Below are positions 35,111 to 45,229 of a stretch of DNA of 64,000 nucleotides, in pieces. The translations under genes and the position numbers were made by a program. Source of the DNA: Thomasclavelia ramosa DSM 1402 (GTDB taxonomy: Bacteria > Bacillota_I > Bacilli_A > Erysipelotrichales > Coprobacillaceae); the NCBI RefSeq assembly GCF_014131695.1, contig NZ_CP036346.1, forward strand, positions 2,542,001 to 2,606,000. The letters run 5' to 3'. Below the pieces are notes generated by a model, which searched no databases, was not told the origin of the DNA, and worked only from the letters and a program-made list of their open reading frames with translations. Numbering within the stretch: the stretch's first letter is position 1; each line of letters starts with the position of its first letter.

Positions 35111-36022
35111 TTAAATGTCTTTTTTATCCATCCGGCGATAAGATAAAACATACAGTCCACTAGCTAAGGCTAGATAAACTGCTGTAATCAAACCACTATT
35201 TAGTGACTGATTCAATGTATAAACAGCACGATTTCCTAAATCAAAATCAGTTACACCATATGAGTAAAGATTTGTGAACATTCCAAACATGCTTAGATCA
35301 CCTAACATTGTATTAAAATCTCCAACCAGCATTAAAAATTGATTAAAAATCAATGAAAGATGATAATTAATATCAAATAAATATAAATGATAGGTATCAT
35401 ATTTTCCAGTATTCGTAAGGAAAATTCGGGCAAAAGGGATAATTCCAAAAATTAGTGCAGCTAATGCTACTAGAATTAAAATAGCAGGTACTTTCTTTTT
35501 AAAACATGATGATAGAAAAGTCGCTAATCCCCCAAGAATAAAAATTAAAATTATTCCATAACTAATGAAGGCAAGAGTAGCTGCTAATACCATCCGTAAT
35601 ATATCTTTTTCAACACCACTTAAAATAATAAAGACCATTAAGAATGTCGCAAAAAAAATAACCAAATAAACAAAACTGCCCACTAGCATACCACCTACTT
35701 TACCGATTACTAACTCTAAACGTGATATTTTTTTTGATAATAATAATCTCATTGTCCCCTCGTGAATTTCACTTGCGAAAAGTCCCGAACCACTATTCGA
35801 ACAAATAATCCAGATCAACATTCCTACTAATAAAACGAAAGCTAAAACTGCATAAAACATTAAAATATCTTGTGATAAAGAAAGATAAGTTGGCTTTTGA
35901 CTCATTAAACCAAGATATTGATTTGATAGTATAAAACCAAAAAAGCCACTAATAATCACACACGCAACAACCGGAATAAGCTTAAACATTTTAATAAATG
36001 TCTTACTGAATAGTACTTTCAT
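35111..36022 (-). CDS. ABC-2 type permease of the FG-GAP operon
   Basis: 303 residues from ATG 36022, 9 bases after GGAGG; ATG 36028 is also possible. Six hydrophobic segments: one near residues 12-30, then a long loop, and five more (55-75, 105-130, 140-165, 175-195, 270-288). SEIHEGTMRLLLSKKISR (about 80-97) is the conserved ABC-2 region. The gene overlaps the ATPase end by 20 bases, so the two are coupled. It forms the channel of a transporter whose third partner is the large FG-GAP protein. Confidence 0.85.
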   Translation of the reverse strand: MKVLFSKTFIKMFKLIPVVACVIISGFFGFILSNQYLGLMSQKPTYLSLSQDILMFYAVLAFVLLVGMLIWIICSNSGSGLFASEIHEGTMRLLLSKKISRLELVIGKVGGMLVGSFVYLVIFFATFLMVFIILSGVEKDILRMVLAATLAFISYGIILIFILGGLATFLSSCFKKKVPAILILVALAALIFGIIPFARIFLTNTGKYDTYHLYLFDINYHLSLIFNQFLMLVGDFNTMLGDLSMFGMFTNLYSYGVTDFDLGNRAVYTLNQSLNSGLITAVYLALASGLYVLSYRRMDKKDI

Positions 36023-36938
36023 GATCATTTTCCTCCACTAACTGCTGATATAGTCCTTCTAGAGAAATCGTATCCTCTTTTAATAAATCTAATTCATAAT
36101 CATTTTCATAAATAAACTTAACAATTTCTTTTTTACATTTTTGTTTATCATCTATACTTACTCTTAAAACTCCATTATTGAGCGTATAAAAATACCCTTT
36201 AGTTTCTAAATATGTTTGTAAATGCTCATTATGATTACAGCTTACAAGTATTTTTTCTTGATTAAATTCATTTTGAACTACATCAATAGGTTGATTTAAA
36301 ACTACATGACCTTTATTGATCATAATAACATGATCAATGATCATTTCTAATTCCGTTAAAACATGTGAACTAATTAAAACCGTCATCTTCCGCTGCTTTA
36401 CTAAACGTTTTAAAGTTTGAATAATTTCATAACGACTAGTTGGATCTAAATTAGCGGTTGGTTCATCCAGTAATAAAATCTCCGGCTTATGCATCATTGC
36501 TTGAATCAATCCAACTTTCTTTTTCATCCCTGTTGAAAATTTAGCAACACGTTTCAACTGATGTTCAACTAAATCAAATTCTTCTAATAATTCCTTAGTT
36601 CGTTTTAAAGCTTCATCATAGCTAAGATCAGACAACATCCCCATATAGACTAAATATTCTAAACAGCTCATATCACTATAAAAATTAGGAAATTCTGGAG
36701 AATATCCCATTATTGCCTTTGCTTCATTAGAACCTAACGGATACCCTTTGATCAAACCACTCCCTTTGGTCGGAAAAATCAAGCCCATCAGCAATGACAT
36801 AGTTGTTGACTTTCCTGCTCCATTCGGCCCAATCATACCGTAAATTTTTCCTCCCTCTAAACTAAAAGACAAATCATCAATTGCTTTATAATTACCAAAA
36901 ACTTTATCCATATGTTCAATCACAATTAATTTATCCAT
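36003..36938 (-). CDS. ABC transporter ATP-binding protein of the FG-GAP operon
   Basis: 311 residues from ATG 36938, which lies inside the stop region of the FG-GAP gene (ATGGATAA overlap), with AGGTG 6 bases upstream. Walker A GPNGAGKST (about residues 36-44), signature FSTGMKKKV, Walker B ILLLDEPTANLDP, H-loop SSHVLTELE, and a C-terminal domain of about 80 residues. Drives the adjacent ABC-2 permease. Confidence 0.9.
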   Translation of the reverse strand: MDKLIVIEHMDKVFGNYKAIDDLSFSLEGGKIYGMIGPNGAGKSTTMSLLMGLIFPTKGSGLIKGYPLGSNEAKAIMGYSPEFPNFYSDMSCLEYLVYMGMLSDLSYDEALKRTKELLEEFDLVEHQLKRVAKFSTGMKKKVGLIQAMMHKPEILLLDEPTANLDPTSRYEIIQTLKRLVKQRKMTVLISSHVLTELEMIIDHVIMINKGHVVLNQPIDVVQNEFNQEKILVSCNHNEHLQTYLETKGYFYTLNNGVLRVSIDDKQKCKKEIVKFIYENDYELDLLKEDTISLEGLYQQLVEENDHESTIQ

Positions 36939-39900
36939 GTTTAACACCTGCCTTTTTCATTAATCGATATTTTGGGTAGAAGACTAAACCAAAGCCGCCA
37001 GCAACAATTCCTATTACCAGTAACATAATCAAATAACGACTAATAGTGCTTTTTTCCACTGTAATTACAGTAGCATAATGAGTAACCTTTCCTTGACCAT
37101 CATTATATGAAAAGATTAAATCATGCTCTCCTGCTAATAATTTAACATTAAAGTTTTTAGCTGTTGTCTTTTCAATCAAATTTCCTTGATCATAAACATA
37201 CATCAAACCATTCTTTTCTGTTTTATAACTTATTTTTAAATTCCCATCATTTACATCTTTTTCATTAAAATCAACTAATTCAAAATCTCGTTGATCAGTA
37301 AAACTATATAACTGCCCTACATTATCTTCAAGCTGCAATAGCTGATTATTTAAAGTTCGAGCACTCGTGACTGCCATTTTTAATCCCGCTACTAAACTAT
37401 CATTTCTATAATCATATATTTGTGATAATGTACCATCATTATAGATTAATTTTGATTGTCCGATCACTGTAGTAATTTGACTCGAATCATAGTTTCCTTT
37501 ACCAAGGATCTTACTTTTTAACTCCTCATAATTACTTCCATTTAAAATCTTTAGAATATTCTTTGTACCATAGTCAGAATTATCATAATCCCTAACTAAA
37601 TACGCTAACTCTTGAATCCCGTCATCATTAAGATCATTGATTTTAACTACACTATTTCCATTTTCAATTAAATTAAAACTAACTATATTTTCCAAAGGAA
37701 CCGGATCACCCATAGAATTATCCCAATCATTATGATAATCAGTAATTAAGTATTCAAATAACTTTTCACCAGTTGCTCCACTAAGAACAGTCCTCATTTC
37801 ATCATAAATACCATAAACAAGATCATCAACTCCATCATTGTCATAATCAATTCCTGTCACACTAAAACTATCTTCTTCATTTTCATAGATAACACCATCT
37901 TTTAATAATGAATATCGTACCGATAAGTCTTTCCCTTTAATGACTTGGAAACATTGACAGCCTTTATCATTATAAGCATTGATTACAAAATCTTTGATTC
38001 CATCATGATCAAGATCGCCTAGCACTTTAACATGAATATTGTTTTGCAATTTTTTATCATAACTTTTAGCAATATTAGTTTTTTGATAAGTTATATCATA
38101 ACCATTCTTTAACGAATAATATAATCGCATTTCACTTTCACCAATATTGACTAGATCACTTATTCCATCATTATTCACATCACCTACGTCAATAATCGTA
38201 GTAGCACCTTCAAATGATTTATTATAAACACTTCTAAATGTTAACAATGCCCCATCAAGAATATTCTCATCAACAATAATTTCTGATTTGCCATCATTAT
38301 TCATATCTGTAAAATATCTAATTGTTTCACCAATTAAATAATGTTCATAATACTTATTATTTTCATCATAGCCTTTTTCTAATAATACCTTTTTATCTGC
38401 CAGCGTATTTCCGTCATTTAAATTCATAATTACGATATGACTAGCAATTACCTCACCATTAGCGTTTAGTTCACTGACTAAACTTAAAAGATGATTATGT
38501 TTTTCATCATAATTAATCGCTTCAAAACCATTATTATGATAACCATCTGGAATGTTAAACGTAACTAAATTATCATCACGGCCACCTAAACCCATTTTTT
38601 TAATTTGCGTTATTTTACCATTATTCAAAACAGACACGATTGTACCATCACTAAGATCAACAACTTTATTAACAACTTTAACACTACCTAAGTACTCTAT
38701 TGTTTTCAAATCTTGATCAACAAGCAGTGACACACCCCCGTCAACTTGTAATAAATAACGTTCTCCTTGATTAGCAAAATGAATTTTCACATTTTTACTA
38801 TTAATACCATTAAGATTCAAATTAGTTTGTTTTAATACTGTACCATCATTTAATGAATAAGCGACAAGTCTTAACTTTCCAGTACTAGCATACGTTGGAA
38901 CAACCAAAGCAGGCTGATTATCAAAAATACCTTTAACCGCTCTACTATAATCTAAATTATATTGCTCAACAGGAATATCCAGTTTAACCTCCATCTTTTC
39001 AAGATCAATAAGTATTAAATGAGGTATCTCTTTTTCACTATCTCCTTCATTTAATTCAATTTGTGGACTCCCCAAGTAAGCACTTATCAACATTAAATTA
39101 TTATCTAATAAATCCATTCGATAACTCATAAAACTAATATTATGGATTCCTGTAGGAACTAGTTGACCGCTCCATTTATTATTGTTTTTTAATAAATTTC
39201 CTAATTTCTCATCAATACCCTCTTCTAAATTTACTGTTTTAATAATTTTCCCATTCATTTGATCAATTTGATATAATTTGGCATCTTCTGTAGTTACATA
39301 CAATTTATCTTTAATATACACAATATCCCAAATATTTAAATTGACTTTCCCCAAAGTATCATATCGTGGATCTTTAATTTCTTTAGGTGTTGTTAATGCA
39401 ACTGTATAATTTAATTTTCCATTAGTTTTATTAAGACTTCCCAATTCTCCTAATTGTGTCGTAAAAATAACCTGATTATTAACTAATGCCATTTTCCAAA
39501 TATTATCTTTCGCTTCATAATCAAATACAACCTGATAATCTTTTGTACTAATTCCTACTAAATGATAATTATAAATTAAATAGACAATATTATCATTAAA
39601 TAGAATTTGTCTAATTGTGGCATTCTTATTCACTGCCTCATTATTATCATTAATCGTGTTATAAGAATATTTTGTAGCATATAATACTTTTGAAGTTTTT
39701 GAACTAACGATTTTAAAATCATCATAATCATCTTCACTATCAATATAAACAGCAACATCTTTAAGACCATCATTATCAACATCATCAATTATTTCAAATT
39801 CTTTAACCGGCTTACCAACTTTGATTTTAAAATCATCGTTACCAATAAAAACTAACTCTGATTGATTAGATACCATCAATCCGCTTAGTCCTTCGCCTAA

Positions 39901-40050
39901 ATCAACATTTTTCCCATTACAGCCACCTTCAATTTCATTACCTTCACCATAACTAACTAAGCTATTTATGCCGGTAATTGCCTGTAGTGGCATCAACGAC
40001 ATACCCAAAATCAAAATCGTAGCGATTAAAAAAGTAAGCATTTTCTTCAT
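36931..40050 (-). CDS. Membrane-anchored FG-GAP/VCBS-repeat beta-propeller protein
   Basis: 1039 residues from ATG 40050 (AAGGAG 9 bases upstream; ATG 40059 abuts the ribosome site). Signal peptide 1-24, a PQQ/YVTN-like propeller region in the first half (repeated strands such as LYVTTEDAKLYQID), and at least six calcium-loop motifs DxDxDGxxD: DVDNDGLKD (about 90), DMNNDGKSE (about 581), DVNNDGISD (623), DLDHDGIKD (679), DYDNDGVDD (734), DLNDDGIQE (804). A beta-sandwich follows and one membrane helix near 1005-1027 with a short basic cytoplasmic tail. Topology: large calcium-binding exterior sensor or receptor. It is translationally coupled to an ABC-2 transporter, so it probably works with it; the ligand is unknown. 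Confidence 0.8.
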   Translation of the reverse strand: MKKMLTFLIATILILGMSLMPLQAITGINSLVSYGEGNEIEGGCNGKNVDLGEGLSGLMVSNQSELVFIGNDDFKIKVGKPVKEFEIIDDVDNDGLKDVAVYIDSEDDYDDFKIVSSKTSKVLYATKYSYNTINDNNEAVNKNATIRQILFNDNIVYLIYNYHLVGISTKDYQVVFDYEAKDNIWKMALVNNQVIFTTQLGELGSLNKTNGKLNYTVALTTPKEIKDPRYDTLGKVNLNIWDIVYIKDKLYVTTEDAKLYQIDQMNGKIIKTVNLEEGIDEKLGNLLKNNNKWSGQLVPTGIHNISFMSYRMDLLDNNLMLISAYLGSPQIELNEGDSEKEIPHLILIDLEKMEVKLDIPVEQYNLDYSRAVKGIFDNQPALVVPTYASTGKLRLVAYSLNDGTVLKQTNLNLNGINSKNVKIHFANQGERYLLQVDGGVSLLVDQDLKTIEYLGSVKVVNKVVDLSDGTIVSVLNNGKITQIKKMGLGGRDDNLVTFNIPDGYHNNGFEAINYDEKHNHLLSLVSELNANGEVIASHIVIMNLNDGNTLADKKVLLEKGYDENNKYYEHYLIGETIRYFTDMNNDGKSEIIVDENILDGALLTFRSVYNKSFEGATTIIDVGDVNNDGISDLVNIGESEMRLYYSLKNGYDITYQKTNIAKSYDKKLQNNIHVKVLGDLDHDGIKDFVINAYNDKGCQCFQVIKGKDLSVRYSLLKDGVIYENEEDSFSVTGIDYDNDGVDDLVYGIYDEMRTVLSGATGEKLFEYLITDYHNDWDNSMGDPVPLENIVSFNLIENGNSVVKINDLNDDGIQELAYLVRDYDNSDYGTKNILKILNGSNYEELKSKILGKGNYDSSQITTVIGQSKLIYNDGTLSQIYDYRNDSLVAGLKMAVTSARTLNNQLLQLEDNVGQLYSFTDQRDFELVDFNEKDVNDGNLKISYKTEKNGLMYVYDQGNLIEKTTAKNFNVKLLAGEHDLIFSYNDGQGKVTHYATVITVEKSTISRYLIMLLVIGIVAGGFGLVFYPKYRLMKKAGVKHG

Positions 40051-40086
40051 TCTAAGCATCTCCTTTTAATATCATGTTTCATAACA

Positions 40087-40159
40087 AAACTGTATCATTC
40101 CCTATAGTACAGTTTCATTATATCATCGCATTAACTGTATCACAATAGATAGTACACCT
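40087..40159 (-). promoter_or_regulatory. Dual-operator promoter of the FG-GAP/ABC operon
   Basis: On the minus strand TTGTGA (40140-40145), 17 bases, TATAAT (40117-40122). Two matching sites flank it: AAACTGTA-N13-TACAGTTT (40087-40115, perfect 8-base arms) over the start, and AACTGTA-N13-TACA (40133-40156) over the -35. The extended consensus is ACTGTATCA-N8-AGTACA. Spacing and arms resemble operators of YtrA-type GntR repressors (AGTGTA-N13-TACACT, as I recall). Confidence 0.75.
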
Positions 40160-40203
40160 TTTTAGAAAAACTTTAGAAATACTTAATGACTATAAATCGT
40201 CAA

Positions 40204-40219
40204 TATTTCCTAGGAAATA
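40204..40219. promoter_or_regulatory. 16-bp perfect palindrome upstream of the BrxF-like gene
   Basis: TATTTCCTAGGAAATA is perfectly symmetric; CTAGGAAAT recurs at 40240-40248. Both lie 90-140 bases upstream of the 40341 gene and could be operators of its promoter. Confidence 0.5.
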
Positions 40220-40340
40220 CTAGTAAAATTATGATATTGCTAGGAAATGACAAATATAAATGATAGAATGAAAATAGATAATAAGTCGATTTTAACAAGG
40301 TTTTTTGGATTAAAGAGAATATAAAAAGGAGGACAGACCC

Positions 40341-40769
40341 ATGAACCCGTTAACAGCAGAAATCGCCACCGCCCAAAATAGTGATAATAAACTAATTTTA
40401 ATTATCGGTGGTCCTGGGAGTGGTAAATCAAAACTTATTCATGACTATAGCAATGAAACCGGTATTCCAATTCTAAATCTTGATCAGATCTTTAAAGATG
40501 ATTGTAGTGAAATCATCACTGTAATGAATGACTTTATTGATAACTACGATAAAGAAGTTCTTTTGTTGGATAATAAAAGAGTCCTTTATGCTAAGGACTC
40601 AAATATCGATATGTTAACATTTTTAAAAGAATTAGCTAAAAAAATAATTGTTGTAGCAACATGGAATGGTACTATTGCTGATAATAAACTAATTCATATT
40701 CGTTCTAAACTACCAGCTAATCTCGAATATTCTTTAAAAAATGAACAAATTAAATTTATTAAATGTTAA
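40341..40769 (+). CDS. BrxF-like P-loop protein, stand-alone
   Basis: 142 residues, cytoplasmic. Walker A GGPGSGKSK (about 23-31) with hydrophobic strand LILIIGG, Walker-B-like EVLLLDNKRVLY near residue 74, then LTFLKELAKKIIVVATWNG and a short tail NLEYSL. The order GPPGSGKT - LLDN..lF - L..LaR...VvaaWnG - peY is that of BrxF, the small nucleotide-binding protein of type 3 BREX phage-defence loci. No other BREX gene (brxC, pglX, pglZ, helicase) is in the window. Ribosome site AAAGGAGG. The family call is from pattern memory; a generic small AAA-like ATPase is the alternative. Confidence 0.6.
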   Translation: MNPLTAEIATAQNSDNKLILIIGGPGSGKSKLIHDYSNETGIPILNLDQIFKDDCSEIITVMNDFIDNYDKEVLLLDNKRVLYAKDSNIDMLTFLKELAKKIIVVATWNGTIADNKLIHIRSKLPANLEYSLKNEQIKFIKC

Positions 40770-40770
40770 A

Positions 40771-40791
40771 AATAGAAGCATAGCTTCTATT
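40771..40791. terminator. Bidirectional terminator between the BrxF-like gene and ntpD
   Basis: AATAGAAGC/GCTTCTATT with loop ATA, A run on the left and T run on the right; contains the ntpD stop codon. Confidence 0.85.
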
Positions 40792-41395
40792 TTTTCATTT
40801 CTTTAATAACTTTTTGACGTGTAAATTCTTCTCTTTCTTTTTCTTCCAACGCTTCTGAAATAACCTTAATAGTTGATTCGAAGCGCGGAATCGAAATATT
40901 TCTTAAAGCGTTAGCACGTTTTTGGGTTTTACGAATCGTATTAGCTAAACGATAAACACTATTTTCTACCTCTGCTAATAAAACTGTTAATTGTTTTACG
41001 TTGTAAAAACAATTATAAGCATAATCGACTTTTGAATTTGAACGTTCAATATCATAAGTCATCTTTAAGGGTTGTTTATCATAAGCAATCTTAGGAATCT
41101 CAACCCCCATAACACTTCGATAAGCAATTGAAATCCCATAATCCTCAGGTGTACTATTAACAATATCTGTAATTAACCCCATTGAAATATTAGCCTCTTG
41201 AAGTGCATCATATGCTTCTTGATATGAAGAAGTAATTTGATCACGAATAAGTTTTACATCATCTAATAAAGTCATCATTTCTTTGATTAAAACGTTACGT
41301 TTTTGATCCATTAGATTATATCCAAGGTTCGCTAATTGCAATGATTTTTTCATTGCAATTAGATTACCTTTAGTTGGAACTACTTTCAAGGCCAT
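40787..41395 (-). CDS. ntpD: V/A-type ATPase subunit D
   Basis: 202 residues, all alpha. Starts with VVPTKGNLIAMKKSLQLANLGYNLMDQKRNVLI (here read as two parts, VVPTKGNLIAMKKSL and LLDQKR-type motif), the signature of subunit D, with two long coiled-coil ends. It is the central rotor shaft linking the catalytic head to the membrane ring. Last gene of the operon, 2 bases after subunit B. Confidence 0.95.
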   Translation of the reverse strand: MALKVVPTKGNLIAMKKSLQLANLGYNLMDQKRNVLIKEMMTLLDDVKLIRDQITSSYQEAYDALQEANISMGLITDIVNSTPEDYGISIAYRSVMGVEIPKIAYDKQPLKMTYDIERSNSKVDYAYNCFYNVKQLTVLLAEVENSVYRLANTIRKTQKRANALRNISIPRFESTIKVISEALEEKEREEFTRQKVIKEMKK

Positions 41396-41397
41396 GA

Positions 41398-42846
41398 TTA
41401 TTCACCTTCTTCTTGTAATTCTTTAATAATCTTCTTTTCTTTAATGTTAAAGCGTTCAACCGCTTTTTCATGATTATAGTATTGATCTAACAGAGCATTA
41501 TCTAAACGGTCTAAGGCCTCACGAGGAAGAACTGAAACTAGATCCCATCCTAAATCTAATGTTTCTTCAATACTACGGTTAGTATCAAAACCTTGGTTAA
41601 TAAAGTATTCTTCAAATAAACGACCAAAGCTAATGTATTTTTTATCCATATCTGATAATTCATCTTCACCAATAACTGATGTCAATGAACGAACATCTTG
41701 AACATGGGCATAGCATGCAAATAATTGGTTTGCAATATCTTGATGATCTGCACGAGTAAACCCTTCACCGATTCCATCTTTCATTAAACGACTTAATGAA
41801 GGTAATACTCCTACTGGAGGATAAACTCCAGCTGAGTTTAAATCAACATCTAAAGTGATTTGCCCTTCAGTAATATATCCTGTTAAGTCAGGTACTGGAT
41901 GAGTAATATCATTATTAGGCATTGTTAGAATTGGAATTTGGGTTACTGAACCTTCAGCATCTTTGATGATTCCTGCTCTTTCATATAATGAAGCCAAGTC
42001 AGAATATAGATATCCAGGATATCCTTTACGACCAGGAATTTCACCCTTACTTGAAGAAAATTCACGTAAAGCTTCACAATAAGAAGTAACATCGGTATAA
42101 ATTACTAAAACATGCATATTTTGTTTAAATGCTAAGTATTCAGCAGCCGTTAAAGCACAACGTGGCGTTAAAATACGTTCAATAATTGGATCATTTGAAA
42201 GATTTAAGAACATGACTACTCTTTCCATAACCCCAGCTTCTTTAAAACTACGTTTAAAGTATTCAGCTACGTCATTAGTTACCCCCATAGCTGCAAAAAC
42301 AACAGCAAATCCTTTACCCGCCTCATCAGCAATTTTCGCTTGTTTTACAATTTGAACTGCTAAACGGTCATGTGGTAAACCAGATACTGAGAAAATTGGT
42401 AGTTTCTGTCCACGAATCAATGTCGTTAAACAGTCAATTGAAGAAATTCCAGTATTAATATAGTTACGTGGATATACCCGTGATACAGGGTTTAATGGCA
42501 ATCCATTGATATCCATTTCAGCTTCAGCATATACTTCACCTAAACCATCAATTGGGCGACCAGCACCAGAGAAAATTCTTCCAAGAATTTCTTTAGAAAC
42601 TGGTAATTCCATCGGTTTACCTAATAGCCTTGTTTTTGTATTTTCAAGTGACAAGCCATTTGTTCCCTCAAATACTTGAACAACAACTTTTTCACCTTCG
42701 ATTTGAACAATTCGACCAGCTCGAGTTGTTCCATCTTTTAGTTGAATATCAACCATTTCATCGTATGAAGCACCCTTAACGTGGTCTAAAACGACTAATG
42801 GCCCATTTATTTCATTTAAGCCTACATATTGTAATGACATAATCAT
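41398..42846 (-). CDS. ntpB: V/A-type ATPase subunit B (regulatory, non-catalytic)
   Basis: 482 residues. N-terminal barrel with GAGRPIDG, a degenerate nucleotide site ([12 protein letters not shown] replaces the P-loop) as expected for the non-catalytic subunit, and the [10 protein letters not shown] and [14 protein letters not shown] segments conserved in B subunits. Forms the A3B3 hexamer with the neighbouring A subunit; 7 bases separate the genes. Confidence 0.96.
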   Translation of the reverse strand: MIMSLQYVGLNEINGPLVVLDHVKGASYDEMVDIQLKDGTTRAGRIVQIEGEKVVVQVFEGTNGLSLENTKTRLLGKPMELPVSKEILGRIFSGAGRPIDGLGEVYAEAEMDINGLPLNPVSRVYPRNYINTGISSIDCLTTLIRGQKLPIFSVSGLPHDRLAVQIVKQAKIADEAGKGFAVVFAAMGVTNDVAEYFKRSFKEAGVMERVVMFLNLSNDPIIERILTPRCALTAAEYLAFKQNMHVLVIYTDVTSYCEALREFSSSKGEIPGRKGYPGYLYSDLASLYERAGIIKDAEGSVTQIPILTMPNNDITHPVPDLTGYITEGQITLDVDLNSAGVYPPVGVLPSLSRLMKDGIGEGFTRADHQDIANQLFACYAHVQDVRSLTSVIGEDELSDMDKKYISFGRLFEEYFINQGFDTNRSIEETLDLGWDLVSVLPREALDRLDNALLDQYYNHEKAVERFNIKEKKIIKELQEEGE

Positions 42847-42853
42847 TTTCCTC

Positions 42854-44605
42854 CTACGCTACAGATTTGATTGCTTCATCAATATCATGATAATAAGTAT
42901 CTAATTTTGCAATATTATCATTTGGAATATCATATTTCATTTTAATAACTTGATCAAAGATTCCAGTATCTACGATACGTCTTACGACTTTACCTTGATT
43001 TACCGCTTCTTTACAACGTTTATTTAAATATAAAATTACTTCCATCATTTTTAATTGTTTTTCCATTGGTACATAAGTGTCATCTTTATGGAACGCATTT
43101 TGTTGCAAATATCCAACTCGAACTACCTTTGCAACCTCAATAATTAATTTTTGATCTTCTGGCAATACATCAGGACCCATTAATTGAACAATTTCGTTCA
43201 ATTTTGCTTCTTCTGCTAAGATATAAGCAATTTCTTGACGATCACTTACAAATTTAGGCCCAACATTTTTACTATACCACTTTTCAAGATCATAGACATA
43301 ATCACTATAACTTTGTGTCCAGTTAATTGCAAAATAGTGACGAGCATAAGCTAGAGCTTTGTCTAATGCCCAGAAACAACGTACGAAACGTTTAGTATTT
43401 TGAGTAACTGGTTCTGAGAAGTCTGCCCCTTGAGGTGAGACTGCTCCGATAATTGATACTGAACCTTCTTGTCCATTTAATGTTTCCATATATCCAGCCC
43501 GTTCATAGAATTGTGATAAACGAGATGGTAAATAAGCTGGGAACCCTTCTTCAGCAGGCATTTCTTCTAGACGACCAGAAATTTCACGAAGTGCTTCAGC
43601 CCAACGAGATGTTGAATCAGCCATAATAGCAACATGATAACCCATATCACGATAATATTCTGCTAAAGTAACTCCAGTATAAATACTTGCTTCACGTGCC
43701 GCAACTGGCATGTTTGATGTATTGGCAATTAAAACCGTACGGTCAGTAAGTGGTTTACCACTCTTAGGGTCGATCAATTCACTAAATTCTTCAAGAACTT
43801 GAGTCATTTCGTTTCCACGTTCACCGCACCCAACATAAACGATAATGTCTGCATCGCACCATTTAGCAATTTGGTGTTGGGTCATTGTTTTACCTGTACC
43901 GAAACCACCTGGAATAGCAGCTGTTCCTCCTTTAGCAATCGGGAACAGCGTATCGATAACCCGTTGACCAGTTACTAGAGGTGTTCCAATTGGTAATCGT
44001 TTTGTGACTGGGCGTGATTGTTTAATTGGCCATTTTTGGCATAATGTACATTCAATGATCTTACCATGAGCATCTTCAATTTTCATGACCACATCATTGA
44101 TTGTATATTGACCATCTTCAACCACTTCAACCACTTTACCACTAATCAATGGACTAACCATACATTTATGAACGATTAAATCAGTTTCAGGTGTTGTTGC
44201 ATAAATAGTTCCACCTTTGACTTCATCGCCAACTTTAACAGTCATTGTAACATCCCACTTTTTAGCAATATCTAAAGAATCAACATTGCTTCCGGCTTGG
44301 ATAAATGCTCCTGATTCTTTTTCAAGTGCTTTTAGTGGACGTTCAATCCCGTCAAAGATATTTCTTAAAATTCCTGGGCCTAACGTTGCACAGATTGGCG
44401 AACCAGTTGAAACAACTGGTTCACCTGGCTTAAGACCAGTAGTAGTTTCATATACTTGGATGGTAGTAAATTCTTTAGAAATTGAAATTACCTCACCCAT
44501 TAATGAATCATTACCTACATATACCATTTCCAACATGGAAAAAGACACTGTATCTTTTACTTTTACAACGGGTCCGTTAATAGAATAAATTACATTATTG
44601 TTCAT
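42854..44605 (-). CDS. ntpA: V/A-type ATPase catalytic subunit A
   Basis: 583 residues. P-loop GGFGTGKT at 233-240 (slightly different from the more usual GAFGSGKT), catalytic Glu262 in [10 protein letters not shown], bulge domain about 115-190 that distinguishes A from F-type beta. [28 protein letters not shown] is present ([24 protein letters not shown]). It hydrolyses or makes ATP at the A-B interface. Start ATG with GGGGGTTAATAT upstream. Confidence 0.97.
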   Translation of the reverse strand: MNNNVIYSINGPVVKVKDTVSFSMLEMVYVGNDSLMGEVISISKEFTTIQVYETTTGLKPGEPVVSTGSPICATLGPGILRNIFDGIERPLKALEKESGAFIQAGSNVDSLDIAKKWDVTMTVKVGDEVKGGTIYATTPETDLIVHKCMVSPLISGKVVEVVEDGQYTINDVVMKIEDAHGKIIECTLCQKWPIKQSRPVTKRLPIGTPLVTGQRVIDTLFPIAKGGTAAIPGGFGTGKTMTQHQIAKWCDADIIVYVGCGERGNEMTQVLEEFSELIDPKSGKPLTDRTVLIANTSNMPVAAREASIYTGVTLAEYYRDMGYHVAIMADSTSRWAEALREISGRLEEMPAEEGFPAYLPSRLSQFYERAGYMETLNGQEGSVSIIGAVSPQGADFSEPVTQNTKRFVRCFWALDKALAYARHYFAINWTQSYSDYVYDLEKWYSKNVGPKFVSDRQEIAYILAEEAKLNEIVQLMGPDVLPEDQKLIIEVAKVVRVGYLQQNAFHKDDTYVPMEKQLKMMEVILYLNKRCKEAVNQGKVVRRIVDTGIFDQVIKMKYDIPNDNIAKLDTYYHDIDEAIKSVA

Positions 44606-44620
44606 ATATTAACCCCCTGT

Positions 44621-45217
44621 CTATTTAATCATTAATCCTGATGTTTTATAGAACCAATCCTTTTGGTTTTCTAAAGCAAAGTCTAATGATTCATCAACAA
44701 CGACATTAGTAGCTTTATTTTTAACAATAAATCCACCAATCGTAATCTTATCACTTACTTCTACTTCTAAAGCTGTACCATAAGCTTTAATCAATTCATC
44801 TTTATATTTCATATCAGCTTCTCTAAGTTCAAGAGTTGAATCACTCATTGGATATAATTTCCCAATTTCTTCCATATGTTTAACTAGATACGCCTGATAA
44901 TCTTTGCTATTTGCAAAAGCAACTAATTTATCTTTAGCTTCACTAAAGATATTAGCTACATATTCATCTCTTTTTTCAACTAACTTCTTAGTCTTTTCTT
45001 CTTGTGATGAAGAAGCTTCAACACTAGCATTTGAAGAAATTTCTACTAACTCTTTAGCAAGTAATGCTTCGGCATCTTTCTTAGCTTCAGCTTTAATTTG
45101 GTTGTATGCTTCTTCTTCAAGACGCTTTGCTTCATCTAAGATTTTTTCTTCTTCAAGATTTGCTAATCTTTCAATCTCTTCTTTCATATAAAGAAATACT
45201 TGTTCTTTCTTTTCCAT
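44621..45217 (-). CDS. ntpE: V/A-type ATPase subunit E (peripheral stalk)
   Basis: 198 residues. A long charged coiled coil (about 8-100, rich in Glu, Lys and Ala) followed by a C-terminal globular domain with DKITIGGFIVKN near residue 160 and VVDESLDF, the usual E-subunit ending. It pairs with the small coiled-coil protein at 50334 to make the stator stalks. Gap to subunit A is 15 bases. Confidence 0.9.
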   Translation of the reverse strand: MEKKEQVFLYMKEEIERLANLEEEKILDEAKRLEEEAYNQIKAEAKKDAEALLAKELVEISSNASVEASSSQEEKTKKLVEKRDEYVANIFSEAKDKLVAFANSKDYQAYLVKHMEEIGKLYPMSDSTLELREADMKYKDELIKAYGTALEVEVSDKITIGGFIVKNKATNVVVDESLDFALENQKDWFYKTSGLMIK

Positions 45218-45229
45218 AGCATTCCCCTT

